From JBDFMH01 sp047238125 (GTDB lineage: Bacteria; Pseudomonadota; Alphaproteobacteria; Sphingomonadales; Sphingomonadaceae), in contig NZ_JBDFMH010000001.1 in NCBI RefSeq assembly GCF_047238125.1, positions 186,001-250,000 of the forward strand: a stretch of 64,000 bases of DNA, given 5' to 3'. How positions within the stretch are numbered: the stretch's first letter is position 1; every line of letters begins with the position of its first letter. The translations under genes and the position numbers were made by a program. The notes under the pieces are model-generated. The model had not been told where the DNA came from and did not search any database. It was given only the letters and a program-made list of their open reading frames with translations. Shown here in pieces: positions 43,021-52,987 of this stretch.

Positions 43021-44526
43021 ATGACGGCGATGGGCGATGCCAATCTGATTCCGGTTCTGATCGGTGTGGGGGAGATCTGCGATCGGCCCGCAGTCGAGGT
43101 CGACGGGCTTGATTCGATCCAGCTGATGAAGGCCGCGCTCGAAGCGGCGGAGCGCGATGCCGGCGTCGCGCTGCTCGACAAGCTCGACTGGCTGGGCGTG
43201 GAAGACGAGATCAGCTTTCCAATGCCCGCCCCGCAGGAGGCGCTGGCCGATCTGCTGGCGGTGCGCCCGCGCCTGCTGACCAAGACGTTCGAGGCGAGCG
43301 GCGATGGCCCCCTACAGCTGATCAATGACGCTGCCAACCTGATCGGCAAGGGTGAGATCCGGCTGGCCGCCGCGGTCGGCGCAGAGGCGCTGCGCACCGC
43401 CGCCAAGCGCGCTCAGGCCGATATCGCCGCGGGCCGCGAGCCGCCGAAAAGCTCGGTCGCCGAAGTCGCTGCTGCCAACGCCAAGCCAATCGCCCGCAAG
43501 CATGGCCTGCTGACACCGATCGATGTCTATCCGCTGTACGAAAATGCCACCCGCGCCGCGTGGGGCCAGTCGTTGGCCGAAGGGCAGGCGGAAAGTGCGG
43601 CGATCTGGGCCGGCTTCTCGCAGGTGGCCGCCGCCAATCCGAATGCGTGGATCCGCAAGCCGGTCGCGGCCGAGCAGATTGCCGATGCCAACCTCGACAA
43701 CCGCATGGTCAGCTTCCCCTATACCAAGCTGATGGTGGCCAACTCGTCAGTCAACATGGGGGCGGCGGTGATCGTCGCCAGCCTGGCGATGGCGCGCGAA
43801 CTGGGCGTGGCCGAGGATCGTATCGTCTATGTCGGCGCGGGTGCCGCCGCACATGAACCCGACGATTTCCTGCTGCGCGACAGCTATACGCGCTCTGCCA
43901 GCCTGGAGACGACGATCGAAGTCGCGCTCGAGCGCAACAAGCTGGTCGCTGACGAGATCGACCATGTCGAGCTCTATTCCTGCTTTCCCTGCGTGCCCAA
44001 GATGGCGCGCCGCGCGCTGGGCTGGCCGGTGGAAAAGCCGGCCAGCGTCTATGGCGGGCTCACCTTCGGCGGCGGCCCGATCGGCAACTGCATGATGCAC
44101 GCCGCCGCGCAGATGGTGGAGAAGCTTCGCGCGGGCGGCACCAACGGCCTGATCGTTGCCAATGGCGGCTATGCCACCCATAGCCATTCGCTGGTGCTGA
44201 CGCGCACGCCACAGCCCGCGGGCACCTTCCCGCAGGATTATGCTGCGCAGCATATCGCGGACGAACGGCGCGGGGCGGTGCCCGAACTCGTCGATGATCA
44301 TGAAGGCGAAGGCACGGTCGAGACGTTCACGATCCCGTTCGGCCGCGATGGCCAGCCGCGATCCGGCACCGTGATCGCTCGGACGCCGGAAGGCGCGCGC
44401 TTCCTGGCGCATGTGCCGGGCAGTGATCGCGAGACGCTGGAATTCCTGATGGCGGACGATGCCGAGCCGATCGGATCGACGGGCCGTGCGGTGCGGCAGG
44501 GTGACAGGATCGTGTGGCAACGCTGA
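43021..44526 (+). CDS. Thiolase-like acetyl-CoA acetyltransferase family protein without nucleophilic Cys
   Basis: The 501-residue protein has thiolase-fold features: a C-terminal half with VELYSCFPCVPKMARRALG and GGLTFGGGPIGNCMMHA, equivalent to the GGxGxGHP loop, and a short C-terminal beta domain (TGRAVRQGDRIVWQR). Where true thiolases carry the nucleophilic Cys near residue 90, this one reads SGDGPLQLIND, so classical acyl-enzyme chemistry is unlikely. Such type 1 thiolase-like proteins occur in lipid and steroid catabolic loci. The ATG at 43021 has GGAG upstream. It precedes a LysR gene and a CoA-dependent operon. Confidence 0.85.
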   Translation: MTAMGDANLIPVLIGVGEICDRPAVEVDGLDSIQLMKAALEAAERDAGVALLDKLDWLGVEDEISFPMPAPQEALADLLAVRPRLLTKTFEASGDGPLQLINDAANLIGKGEIRLAAAVGAEALRTAAKRAQADIAAGREPPKSSVAEVAAANAKPIARKHGLLTPIDVYPLYENATRAAWGQSLAEGQAESAAIWAGFSQVAAANPNAWIRKPVAAEQIADANLDNRMVSFPYTKLMVANSSVNMGAAVIVASLAMARELGVAEDRIVYVGAGAAAHEPDDFLLRDSYTRSASLETTIEVALERNKLVADEIDHVELYSCFPCVPKMARRALGWPVEKPASVYGGLTFGGGPIGNCMMHAAAQMVEKLRAGGTNGLIVANGGYATHSHSLVLTRTPQPAGTFPQDYAAQHIADERRGAVPELVDDHEGEGTVETFTIPFGRDGQPRSGTVIARTPEGARFLAHVPGSDRETLEFLMADDAEPIGSTGRAVRQGDRIVWQR

Positions 44527-44582
44527 GCCGAAGCCACTAGCATGGGCCACTGAACCGCGGCGCGATCGCGGCGGGGGAGGAT

Positions 44583-45485
44583 ATGGTCGAGCTCGACGTG
44601 CGGCTGGTGCGCAGTTTCGTGGCGGTCGCCGACGAGCGATCGTTCACGCGCGCCGCCGAACGCCTGCATGTCGCGCAGCCATGGATCTCCGTACAGATCC
44701 GGAAGCTGGAAGAACAGCTCGGCTTCCGCCTGTTCGCGCGCAACCGCAACCAGGGGGTTATCGTCTCGCCCGAGGCGGAAGCCTTTCTGCCGGCCGCGCG
44801 GGACTATTTGGCTGCGGCCGACCGGGCGGGGGCGCTCGCCCGGCGGATTCGCGACAATGCCGGCGCCACGCTGCGGTTGGGCGCGCCGGATTTCTCCGCC
44901 GAGATGCCGATGCGCAGCGCGATCATCGACGGGTTCCTGGGCGAGCGGCCGGATATCGAACTGGAAGTCTCGAACGCGTGGACCGTCGAACTGCTGAAGC
45001 GGCTGCACGATGGCGAGCTCGACATCGCCTTCACCGTCGGCCCCCATCTCGATTCACTGAGCGAGGCGATGGTGGTGGCGCGCTACCGGCTCTGGCTGCT
45101 GGCGCCGACCGGCGAATTCGGCGAGGGCATCGCGCCGGTATCGCTTTCCGCTTTGGCAGGGCGCGAGATCGCCATCTTCCGCCGCAACGTGAACCCGCCG
45201 TTCCACGATTCGATTGCACCGGTGCTGGAAGCGGCGGGCGTGCGCGTCAGCCACCTTTCGGAATCCGGCATGCCTGCGATCATGCATAACACGCTGCGCA
45301 ACGGGGTCTGTTCGATCATCGGTGACTATTCGGCGAACGCGATGCTGCCGGACGGGTTGAGCGTCGTCCCGCTCGCCGAGAATGCTTTGGCATTCAACCT
45401 AAATCTTGTTCGCCGGGTGGGCGACCGCAGCCCGCCGGTGGCTGCGCTGTGGACCTATGCGATGCGGATGGTCGCCGCTTCATAA
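44583..45485 (+). CDS. LysR-family transcriptional regulator
   Basis: The 300-residue protein starts with the LysR winged helix-turn-helix (RLVRSFVAVADERSFTRAAERLHVAQPWISVQIRKLEE) and has a two-lobed effector-binding domain. It probably controls the enoyl-CoA hydratase operon that begins 238 bp downstream on the same strand, or the thiolase-like gene upstream. An excellent ribosome site (GGGGGAGG) precedes the ATG at 44583. The ligand is unknown, presumably an aromatic acid or acyl-CoA intermediate if the operon assignment is right. Confidence 0.92.
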   Translation: MVELDVRLVRSFVAVADERSFTRAAERLHVAQPWISVQIRKLEEQLGFRLFARNRNQGVIVSPEAEAFLPAARDYLAAADRAGALARRIRDNAGATLRLGAPDFSAEMPMRSAIIDGFLGERPDIELEVSNAWTVELLKRLHDGELDIAFTVGPHLDSLSEAMVVARYRLWLLAPTGEFGEGIAPVSLSALAGREIAIFRRNVNPPFHDSIAPVLEAAGVRVSHLSESGMPAIMHNTLRNGVCSIIGDYSANAMLPDGLSVVPLAENALAFNLNLVRRVGDRSPPVAALWTYAMRMVAAS

Positions 45486-45659
45486 GAAAAACGCATCAAC
45501 AAATTCGTTATACCTATTAGACAAGCTCCCAAGGCTCTCGCATCTTCCCGTTCGAGGCTATCGTGACAAACACGAAGTCGGTGGGAGAGAATGACCTTGA
45601 ACTGCGCAATCATGTTCGGCGACTGAGCTGAACGGCGGGGGCTCCGCACTTCACGACAT

Positions 45660-45705
45660 CACGACGCGGAACGATCCACGCTGCAGTGCAGCTTGTGTCG
45701 TCGTG
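45660..45705. promoter_or_regulatory. Nested palindrome upstream of the CoA operon
   Basis: CACGACG (45660-45666) and CGTCGTG (45699-45705) form an inverted repeat enclosing a perfect 13-bp palindrome, GCTGCA-G-TGCAGC (45680-45692). It ends 18 bp before the enoyl-CoA hydratase start. It could be a regulator site or a leader hairpin. Confidence 0.4.
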
Positions 45706-45723
45706 CGTCTGCTGGAGACGATC

Positions 45724-46506
45724 ATGTCCGACACCGAAGTCGTGCTTTTCGAGCGCGTCGACGAGCATATCGCGCTCGTCACTCTGAACCGACCCGAGAA
45801 GCGCCATGCCGTCAATGGCGCGGTCGCGCGCCGGCTGGGTGAAATCGTGGCCGAAACTGAGGCAGATCCCTCGATTTGGGCGGTGGTGCTGACGTCAAGC
45901 GGCGGCCCGACTTTCTGCGCCGGTGCTGACCTGGCCGAAGTGGCGGCGGGGCGCGCGGCCGAGCTTTCGACGCCCGAAGGGGGCTTCGGCGGCTTCGTCG
46001 AATCCAAGCGCGACAAGCCATGGATCGTGGCGGTGCGCGGGTCTGCGCTCGGCGGAGGCCTCGAATTCTCGCTCGCTTGCGACCTGCGCGTGATCGCCGA
46101 GACGACGGTGCTGGGGCTGCCCGAAGTGAAGCGCGGTCTGATCGCCGGGGCGGGCGGCATCTATCGGCTGCCGCGCCAGATCCCGCGCGCGATCGCGCTG
46201 GAGATCATCGCGCTGGGCGAGCCGATCGATGCGCGCCGCGCCTATGCGCTGGGGCTGGTCAACGCCGTCGTGCCCGAGGATGCAGTGCTCGATACCGCGC
46301 TCGACATGGCCCGCAAGATCTGTGCGAACGCGCCGATCTCGGTGCGCGAAAGCCTGAAGATCGCGCGTGCGGCAGAGGAATCGCCGGAAGCGGACTCGAT
46401 CGCGGCGATGCGCAGGACGATGGAATATCTCGTCACCACCGACGATTTCAAGGAAGGCCCGCGCGCCTTCGTCGAAAAGCGTGCGCCGCAGTGGAGCGGC
46501 CGCTGA
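45724..46506 (+). CDS. Enoyl-CoA hydratase/crotonase-family protein
   Basis: The 260-residue protein shows crotonase oxyanion-hole segments (FCAGADLAEV and RGSALGGGLEFSLACDL) and a catalytic-region Glu in LPEVKRGL; the second canonical Glu position reads Ala in GLIAGAGG, so the reaction may differ from simple hydration. It should act on an enoyl-CoA made by the downstream acyl-CoA synthetase. Start at 45724 with GGAG 7 nt upstream. Only 2 bp separate its stop from the synthetase start, so the two are co-translated. Confidence 0.92.
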   Translation: MSDTEVVLFERVDEHIALVTLNRPEKRHAVNGAVARRLGEIVAETEADPSIWAVVLTSSGGPTFCAGADLAEVAAGRAAELSTPEGGFGGFVESKRDKPWIVAVRGSALGGGLEFSLACDLRVIAETTVLGLPEVKRGLIAGAGGIYRLPRQIPRAIALEIIALGEPIDARRAYALGLVNAVVPEDAVLDTALDMARKICANAPISVRESLKIARAAEESPEADSIAAMRRTMEYLVTTDDFKEGPRAFVEKRAPQWSGR

Positions 46507-46508
46507 CC

Positions 46509-48578
46509 ATGTCGCTGGACAGCTTCTTCCGGCCGCGTTCGGTGGTGCTCGTGGGTGCGAGCGACAAGTCCGCCTGGTCGCAGCTGATCCACGGCAATTT
46601 TGCCAAAATGGGCTATTCGGGTGAGGTCCATCTCGTCAACAAGCGCGGTGCGCCGGCGCATGGGCGTGATGCCGTCACCTCATGCGCGCAGCTGCCGGGG
46701 CCGGCGGACCTGGCCTATATCTTCGTGCCGACTGATGCGGTGGCCGAAGCGGTGGCAGACGTTGCGGCAGCGGGCATCCGCAACGCGCTGATCCTGTCAT
46801 CGGGTTATGCCGAGACCGGGGATGCCGGCGGTGCCGCGCAGGACGCGCTGGTCGCAGCGGCCACTGCCGGGGGGCTGCGCTTCATCGGCCCGAACAGCTT
46901 GGGCTTCGTCAATTTTACCGATGCCGTGCCTGTCACTCCGATCCCCGTGGCCGATGGCTGGCAGCGCGGGCAGGTGGCGATCGTCTCGCAAAGCGGGGCG
47001 ACGACGCAGGTGATCGCATCCTTCGCGCAGCAACAGGGCATTGGGCTCAGCTATGCGATCGCGACCGGCAACGAAGCCGACATCCACACCGCCGATGTCG
47101 TCGCCTTCCTGGCAAGCGATCCGGCCACGCGCGTGATCGCGCTGTTCGCCGAGACGATCAAGGATCCCGCCGCCTTCCGCGCTGCGGCGCAGGCGGTGCG
47201 CGCCGCCGGCAAGGCGCTGGTGGTGCTGAAGGTGGGGCGGACCGAACTCGCCACCAAGCTTGCACAGGCCCACACCGGATCGGTGACCGGCGACGACCGG
47301 ATCTTCGATGCGGTCTGCGCGCAGGATGGCGTGATCCGCGTCGGATCGCTTGAGGAACTGGTGACGACGGCCGGCGTGCTGGTCCACACCGGTCCGGTCG
47401 ACGGCGGGGTCGGCATCGTTTCCATTTCCGGCGGCGCGTGCGAGATCATTGCCGATGCGGCCGAGGATCATGGCCTGTCGCTGCCGGCATTTGCCCCCGA
47501 TACGGTGGCGGCGCTGCAGGCGGTGATCGCGTCCTATGGCGCCACCTTCAACCCGCTCGACGTGACGGGCGCCGCGATCCGCGATCCATCGATGTTCGAG
47601 ACGATGCTGCGGATCATCGCCGATGATCCGGCCATCGCCTTGACCGCCTGCGTGTATGATGTGCCCCGCCGGCTCGAGGATTATGTCGACCGCAATTCAC
47701 TGGGCCGGATCGGGGCAGGCCTGAGTGCCGGCAAGACGCCGGGTCTGCTGATCAACCAGGCGCTGATGCCGATCACGCCGCCGGTGCAGGCGCTGATCGC
47801 CGAGCTCGGCATTCCGGCGGCAGCCGGCGGGCTCGATCTTGTCGTGCGCGCGCTGGCGGCGGCGCAGCGGCTGGCTCGCGGCGGCCGCACGAAGGCGGCG
47901 GCCGAGAGTATCGATACGGGCGCGCGGCCCGCATCCGAGCGCGAGGCGCTCGACTATCTTGAAGGAAAGGGCGTCAGCACACCTCCCCGTGTCTGCGCCC
48001 CTACTGCGGGCGAAGCGGTTGCGGCATGGCGGACGATGGGCTGTCCGGTCGTGCTCAAGATCGCTTCGCCCGCCATCTTGCACAAGAGCGATATCGGTGG
48101 CGTCCGGCTCGACCTGAACGACGAAGCCGCGATCACCGCGGCGTTCGACGAGATCATGGCGGCGGCGCGCAAGGCGCATCCGGATGCGCCGATCGAAGGG
48201 TGCCTCGTCATGGCGATGCGGCCGAAGGGAACCGAGCTGTTCGTGGGCACCGCACGATCGGCCTGGGGGCCGGTGATCGCGGTCGGGTTGGGCGGCGTCT
48301 GGATCGAGGCGCTGGCGGATACCAGCCTGCGGCTATTGCCGATCGACGAAACCGAAGCCGAAGCGATGCTGGGTGAGCTGCGCGGCAGCCGCCTGCTCGA
48401 TGGCTATCGCGGCCAGCCGACGGCGGATCGGGCCGCGATCGCGCGCCAGATCAAGGCGATCGGCGATGCCGCGCTCGGCCTCGGCCCCGATCTGGTCGCG
48501 CTCGAAGTCAACCCGCTGCTGGTGCGCGGCCCCGAGGTCGAGGCGCTGGACGCGCTGGCGGTCTGGGAGGATCGGTGA
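46509..48578 (+). CDS. ADP-forming acyl-CoA synthetase (acetyl-CoA synthetase superfamily)
   Basis: The 689-residue protein has the ADP-forming CoA-ligase layout: a CoA-binding Rossmann domain (RSVVLVGASDKSAWSQ), two succinyl-CoA-synthetase-like flavodoxin domains (catalytic phospho-His H255 in AHTGSVTGDD) and a C-terminal ATP-grasp domain (LKIASPAILHKSDIGGVRLDL). It activates a carboxylic acid to its CoA thioester. In sphingomonads ferulate-CoA ligase FerA belongs to this superfamily, so an aromatic acid is a possible but unproven substrate. It follows the hydratase by 2 bp and overlaps the MFS gene by 4 bp (GTGA). Confidence 0.92.
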   Translation: MSLDSFFRPRSVVLVGASDKSAWSQLIHGNFAKMGYSGEVHLVNKRGAPAHGRDAVTSCAQLPGPADLAYIFVPTDAVAEAVADVAAAGIRNALILSSGYAETGDAGGAAQDALVAAATAGGLRFIGPNSLGFVNFTDAVPVTPIPVADGWQRGQVAIVSQSGATTQVIASFAQQQGIGLSYAIATGNEADIHTADVVAFLASDPATRVIALFAETIKDPAAFRAAAQAVRAAGKALVVLKVGRTELATKLAQAHTGSVTGDDRIFDAVCAQDGVIRVGSLEELVTTAGVLVHTGPVDGGVGIVSISGGACEIIADAAEDHGLSLPAFAPDTVAALQAVIASYGATFNPLDVTGAAIRDPSMFETMLRIIADDPAIALTACVYDVPRRLEDYVDRNSLGRIGAGLSAGKTPGLLINQALMPITPPVQALIAELGIPAAAGGLDLVVRALAAAQRLARGGRTKAAAESIDTGARPASEREALDYLEGKGVSTPPRVCAPTAGEAVAAWRTMGCPVVLKIASPAILHKSDIGGVRLDLNDEAAITAAFDEIMAAARKAHPDAPIEGCLVMAMRPKGTELFVGTARSAWGPVIAVGLGGVWIEALADTSLRLLPIDETEAEAMLGELRGSRLLDGYRGQPTADRAAIARQIKAIGDAALGLGPDLVALEVNPLLVRGPEVEALDALAVWEDR

Positions 48579-49933
48579 TCGCGGTCGCCCAGCCGATGCC
48601 GCAGGCCCGCGGGGTCGGGCGCTGGGGGCTGACGCTGCTGCTGACGCTGTGTTTCGCGTTGTCCTATGTCGATCGCCAGGTGATGAGCCTGCTGGTGACG
48701 CCGATCAAGGCCTCGCTCGGCCTGTCGGATAGCCAGATCGGGCTGCTGCAGGGGATCAGCTTTTCCCTGTTCTACGTGATCGCGGCGGTGCCGCTGGCGC
48801 GGCTGGCGGATCGGGGCGATCGCTCGCGGATCGTGGCCGCCTGCGTCGCGATCTGGAGCCTGATGACGGTCGCCTGCGGGCTGGCGCAGGGCTTCTGGCA
48901 GTTGATGCTGGCGCGGATCGGACTGGCCGTGTCGGAAGCCGGGCTGCCGCCGGCCGCGCTTACGCTGATGGCCGATACGCATGACCGCCCCGGCCTGGCG
49001 CGCGCGACATCGCTCTTCATGCTTTCCCCCTTCGTCGGCGGCGGCATCGCGCTGATCGGTGGCGGCGCGCTCTATGCCGTGTTGTCGACGAGCGCGCTGC
49101 CGTGGGGGCTGGAGGCGTGGCAGGCGCTGTTCATCCTCGCCGGCCTGCCGGGCCTGCTGCTCCTCGCCCCCGCGATGCTGGTGCTGACCCGCGAGCCGCG
49201 CGCGCCCGGTGCCGCGCGCCAGGCCGGCGGATCGGTGCGCGATCTGGCCGATTTCATGCTCGGCCAGTGGCGCTTCTGCATCGTCTACATGATCGCGATC
49301 GCGCTGGTGGTGACCGTGCTCAACGCGCACATCGCCTGGATGCCGACCGCGATCCTCCGCCGCTTTCCGGTGGGCGAGGCGGCGATGGGCGCGGGCTTCG
49401 GCAGCATTTACATCGCCGCTGGCGCGGCGGGCACATTGGTTGCCGGCTGGGTGATCTCGCGTGCGGCCGAAGCCCGGATGCTGGAACGCACGCTGCGCTT
49501 CATGCGCGGCGGCGCGATGCTGCTCGTGCCGTTCGCCGTCGCGGCTCCGTTCGGTCCAAGCTATCTCGCGGTCGTGCTGCTGGCCGGCATCGCCGTGTTC
49601 TTCACCAGCGCCGTCGTCAGCATGGGATCGATCCCGTTCCAGCTGGTGGCGCCGACCGCGCTGCGCGCCCAGGCGATCGCGCTCTCCAGCCTTGCCGCAG
49701 CCCTGTTCGGCACCGGGCTCGGCCCGCTGCTTGTCGGCCTGGCCAGCGATGCCGCCGCCGCCGCGGGCGCGCGTGAACCGCTGAGCGTGGCGCTCGCCAT
49801 CGTCGGCGGCGGCGCTGCGCTGGCGGCGACGCTGATGTTGGGCAGCGTGATCCGACATAGACCAGATTTGAGACCAGAAACCGATCCGGCACCCTCGAGA
49901 GTGGCGGACATTAGAGAGGGACCAGCATCATGA
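48575..49933 (+). CDS. MFS transporter
   Basis: The 452-residue protein has about 12 membrane helices. The start resembles the sphingomonad spinster-like MFS group (ALSYVDRQVMSLLVTPIKASLGLSDSQIGLLQG), and the loop 2-3 motif DRGDRSR is present. It probably moves the acid substrate of the neighbouring CoA genes across the inner membrane. GTG start at 48575 overlaps the synthetase stop, and its own stop overlaps the receptor start (ATGA, 49930-49933), so translation is coupled through the operon. Confidence 0.92.
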   Translation: MIAVAQPMPQARGVGRWGLTLLLTLCFALSYVDRQVMSLLVTPIKASLGLSDSQIGLLQGISFSLFYVIAAVPLARLADRGDRSRIVAACVAIWSLMTVACGLAQGFWQLMLARIGLAVSEAGLPPAALTLMADTHDRPGLARATSLFMLSPFVGGGIALIGGGALYAVLSTSALPWGLEAWQALFILAGLPGLLLLAPAMLVLTREPRAPGAARQAGGSVRDLADFMLGQWRFCIVYMIAIALVVTVLNAHIAWMPTAILRRFPVGEAAMGAGFGSIYIAAGAAGTLVAGWVISRAAEARMLERTLRFMRGGAMLLVPFAVAAPFGPSYLAVVLLAGIAVFFTSAVVSMGSIPFQLVAPTALRAQAIALSSLAAALFGTGLGPLLVGLASDAAAAAGAREPLSVALAIVGGGAALAATLMLGSVIRHRPDLRPETDPAPSRVADIREGPAS

Positions 49934-52900
49934 AGGCCTATCTGCTCGCCGGTACCGCGTTCGCCTGTCTCGGCGCTGCCGCCCAGGCGCAAGACGCAGC
50001 CCCGCCCGCCAGCCCATCCGATCAGGCTGCCGCCGCTGCCGATCCGGCCGCCGCCCCGGCCGATGATGCCGCAGGGCCGGACATCATCGTCACCGGATCG
50101 CGCATCGTGCGCGACGGCTATACCGCGCCGACCCCGGTGACGGTGGCGACGACCGACGATCTGCTGAAGGCCACCCCGTCCAATATCCCGGACGGGCTGA
50201 ACAAGCTGCCGCAGTTCACCAATTCGCAGAGTCCGTCGCGCAGCGCGCTCAACTTCGCCAACGCGCCGATCGCGGGCAATGTGCTCAATCTGCGCGGCAT
50301 CGGGCCGACGCGCACGCTGATCCTGTTCGATGGCGTGCGCACCACGCCGACCACCTATCTCGGTACCTTCGACACCAACGTGATTCCCAACCTGCTGGTC
50401 CAGCGGGTCGATATCGTGACCGGCGGTGCCTCGGCCGCATACGGCTCCGATGCGGTATCGGGCGTCGTTAATTTCGTGCTCAACCGCAGCTTCACCGGCA
50501 TCACCGGCGTGGCGCAGGCCGGCGTTTCGCAGCGCGGCGACAATGGTAACCAGCGCCTCGGCCTCGCCTATGGCACCGAATTCGGGGGCGGCCGCGGCCA
50601 TCTGCTGCTGAGCGGCGAATATTTCAACAGCGCCGGCATGCAGCGCTCGGATCGCAAGATCGGGCGGGATGGCTATGCCTATGTCGGTGCCACGGTCGGC
50701 TGCACGCCTGCCGGCACCGCGGCGTGCCTGCCCGGTGGCGAGAATAATCCGTACGTCGCCGTGCCCAATGCCTTCATCACCGCGGGCACCCCGTTCGGAC
50801 GGATCATCGGATCGAGCGTGGCGGGCAACCCGTTCGTCAACACCGTCTTCATCGGCCCCAACAGCTTCCGTCCGGCCAATCCCGGCACGGCCACCGGCAC
50901 CGGCGGTGTCGTCACCAATGGTGATGGCTTCCAGATCCCGGCCGCTGCCAGCGCGATCGCGCCGCTGCGCACCTACCAGGCGTTCGGCCGGGCCAGCTAT
51001 GAACTGACCGACGATATCAGCGTCTTCGCGCAGGGCATCTATGCGCGCAGTGATCTGCGCTATACCTCGCTCACCAACGCGTTCAGCCCCCCGAACACGG
51101 CCTTCATCTACAAGGGCAATCCGTTCCTGCCGGCCGCGATCGATGCCTCGCTGCCGGCCGGCGGCAGCGTCACGCTCAGCACCTATGATGCCGGCCAGCC
51201 GCTGCCCCGCACGCGCAGCGTGACCGATTACTGGCAGGTCACGGGCGGGATCGAAGGCAAGATCGGATCGGGCCTCAGCTGGGATATCGCCTACACGCAT
51301 GGCGATTCCGAACTGAAGAGTGCGCAGTCCGGCCTCTACGACATCAAGAAGGCGTTCGCCGCGGTCGATGCGGTGGTGGCGCCCGCGGGCAACCCCGGCG
51401 GCATCGCGGCCGGCACGATCACCTGCAACGTGCTGCTGAACCCGGACGCTGCGATCCGCGCGCAATATGCCGGCTGCCAGCCGCTCAACATCATCGGCGT
51501 CAATCCGGCCGCGGCCACGCCCGGCGGCTATGCCTATGCCACCGGCACCTCGCGCTACAATGCCCGGCTGAAGCAGGATTCGGTGGTCGCCAACCTCAGC
51601 GGCAGCCTGTTCGATCTGCCGGCAGGCCCGGTCGATTTCGCGGTCGGTGCCGAATATCGCCGCCAGTCGCTGAACCTGACCAGCAATGCCGATCCGTCGC
51701 TGCTGGTTTCGCCGCCGCTCGCGACGCCGGCGCAGACTGCCGCGGCCACCGCCGCGATCCGCAGCGCGTATTTCGCGGGGCTACGCGGAGTGCCGGCATC
51801 CCAGTTCTTTTACTATCTGACCAACGTCGGCGTGGCCGATGGCAGCCTGAACGTGAAGGAAGGCTTCGTCGAACTAGCGGTGCCGATCCTGAAGGATACG
51901 CCCTTCTTCCAAGAATTGAGCGTCAACGGCGCGGCGCGCATCACCGACTATTCGACATCGGGTTCAGTCAAGACGTGGAAGCTGGGCGCGACCTGGCAGC
52001 CGATCGAGGACCTTCGCCTGCGCGGCACGCTGTCGCGCGACATCCGTGCGCCGAACCTGTTCGAACTGTTCGCCGGGCGCACCACCGCGCTGACGCAGGT
52101 GATCGATCCCGCGCAGGGCGGCGCGGCGGTGACCGCGTTGCTGTTCAACGGGGGCAACCCCGATCTGACGCCCGAGATCGCCCGTACGCTGACCGGGGGG
52201 GGCGTGCTTTCGCCCAGCTTCCTGCCCGGGTTCAGCCTGGCGGTCGACTATTTCCAGATCCGCGTGAACAAGCAGATCGGCACGCTGACCGCCCAGCAGA
52301 TCGTCAACAATTGCGGCGCCAGCGCCAGCGCACCCGAATGCGGCCTGATCACGCGCGGGGCCGACAACTCGCTGACGAGCGTGCTCGTGGCGCCCGCCAA
52401 CACCGCCTTCCTGCGGACGCGCGGCATCGATTTCGACGCCAGCTATCGCACCAATCTCGGCGACTCCGCGCTCGCGCTGCGGCTCTATGCCACGCACCTG
52501 CTGAAATATGAGACGCGGGCATTCGCCAACACCGCCACGCTGGATCTGACCGGGCTCAGCACGGTCAGCGGCAACCCGGCGGGTTACCCGCGCTGGCGCG
52601 GCAGCCTGAGCGTCGATTATTCGTACAAGAATTTCGGCATCAACATCAATCAGCAGTATATCGGCAAGCTGACAGTCGCGATCCCCAGTGTCCGCCCGGT
52701 CGCGGGTGGCGGGTTCGTGCAGTATAATAACACGTTCGTCGATCCGTCGGTCGGATCGGTCTGGTATACCGATCTCACGCTCCGGATGGACGTGCCGCAA
52801 TCCAACGGCAATTTCCAGTTCTTCACCACCATCAACAATCTGTTTGACAAGCAGCCGCCGATCATCCCCAGCACCGTCGTCGCCAACAACCTGCCGACCA

Positions 52901-52962
52901 ACCTGGCGATCTACGATACGGTCGGCCGTTCGTTCACCGCCGGCGTCCGCTTCAAATTCTGA
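49930..52962 (+). CDS. TonB-dependent outer-membrane receptor
   Basis: The 1010-residue protein has a signal peptide (MKAYLLAGTAFACLGAAAQAQ), an Ala/Pro/Asp-rich spacer, a TonB-box region DIIVTGSRI, a plug (NVLNLRGIGPTRTLILFDGVR, GASAAYGSDAVSGVVNFVLNR) and a large barrel ending VRFKF. The RxxRDGY and LNLRGIG style matches the sphingomonad/Xanthomonas receptor group used for organic nutrients rather than siderophores. It overlaps the MFS gene by 4 bp, so outer- and inner-membrane import for the same compound are co-produced. Confidence 0.94.
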   Translation: MKAYLLAGTAFACLGAAAQAQDAAPPASPSDQAAAAADPAAAPADDAAGPDIIVTGSRIVRDGYTAPTPVTVATTDDLLKATPSNIPDGLNKLPQFTNSQSPSRSALNFANAPIAGNVLNLRGIGPTRTLILFDGVRTTPTTYLGTFDTNVIPNLLVQRVDIVTGGASAAYGSDAVSGVVNFVLNRSFTGITGVAQAGVSQRGDNGNQRLGLAYGTEFGGGRGHLLLSGEYFNSAGMQRSDRKIGRDGYAYVGATVGCTPAGTAACLPGGENNPYVAVPNAFITAGTPFGRIIGSSVAGNPFVNTVFIGPNSFRPANPGTATGTGGVVTNGDGFQIPAAASAIAPLRTYQAFGRASYELTDDISVFAQGIYARSDLRYTSLTNAFSPPNTAFIYKGNPFLPAAIDASLPAGGSVTLSTYDAGQPLPRTRSVTDYWQVTGGIEGKIGSGLSWDIAYTHGDSELKSAQSGLYDIKKAFAAVDAVVAPAGNPGGIAAGTITCNVLLNPDAAIRAQYAGCQPLNIIGVNPAAATPGGYAYATGTSRYNARLKQDSVVANLSGSLFDLPAGPVDFAVGAEYRRQSLNLTSNADPSLLVSPPLATPAQTAAATAAIRSAYFAGLRGVPASQFFYYLTNVGVADGSLNVKEGFVELAVPILKDTPFFQELSVNGAARITDYSTSGSVKTWKLGATWQPIEDLRLRGTLSRDIRAPNLFELFAGRTTALTQVIDPAQGGAAVTALLFNGGNPDLTPEIARTLTGGGVLSPSFLPGFSLAVDYFQIRVNKQIGTLTAQQIVNNCGASASAPECGLITRGADNSLTSVLVAPANTAFLRTRGIDFDASYRTNLGDSALALRLYATHLLKYETRAFANTATLDLTGLSTVSGNPAGYPRWRGSLSVDYSYKNFGININQQYIGKLTVAIPSVRPVAGGGFVQYNNTFVDPSVGSVWYTDLTLRMDVPQSNGNFQFFTTINNLFDKQPPIIPSTVVANNLPTNLAIYDTVGRSFTAGVRFKF

Positions 52963-52987
52963 CGCGGCGATCGGCAGGGGGCGGGCG

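Noticed and set aside
49561..51465. 634-residue minus-strand frame opposite the MFS/receptor junction
   Set aside because: It spans two well-supported plus-strand genes and shows no recognisable domain; shadow frame.
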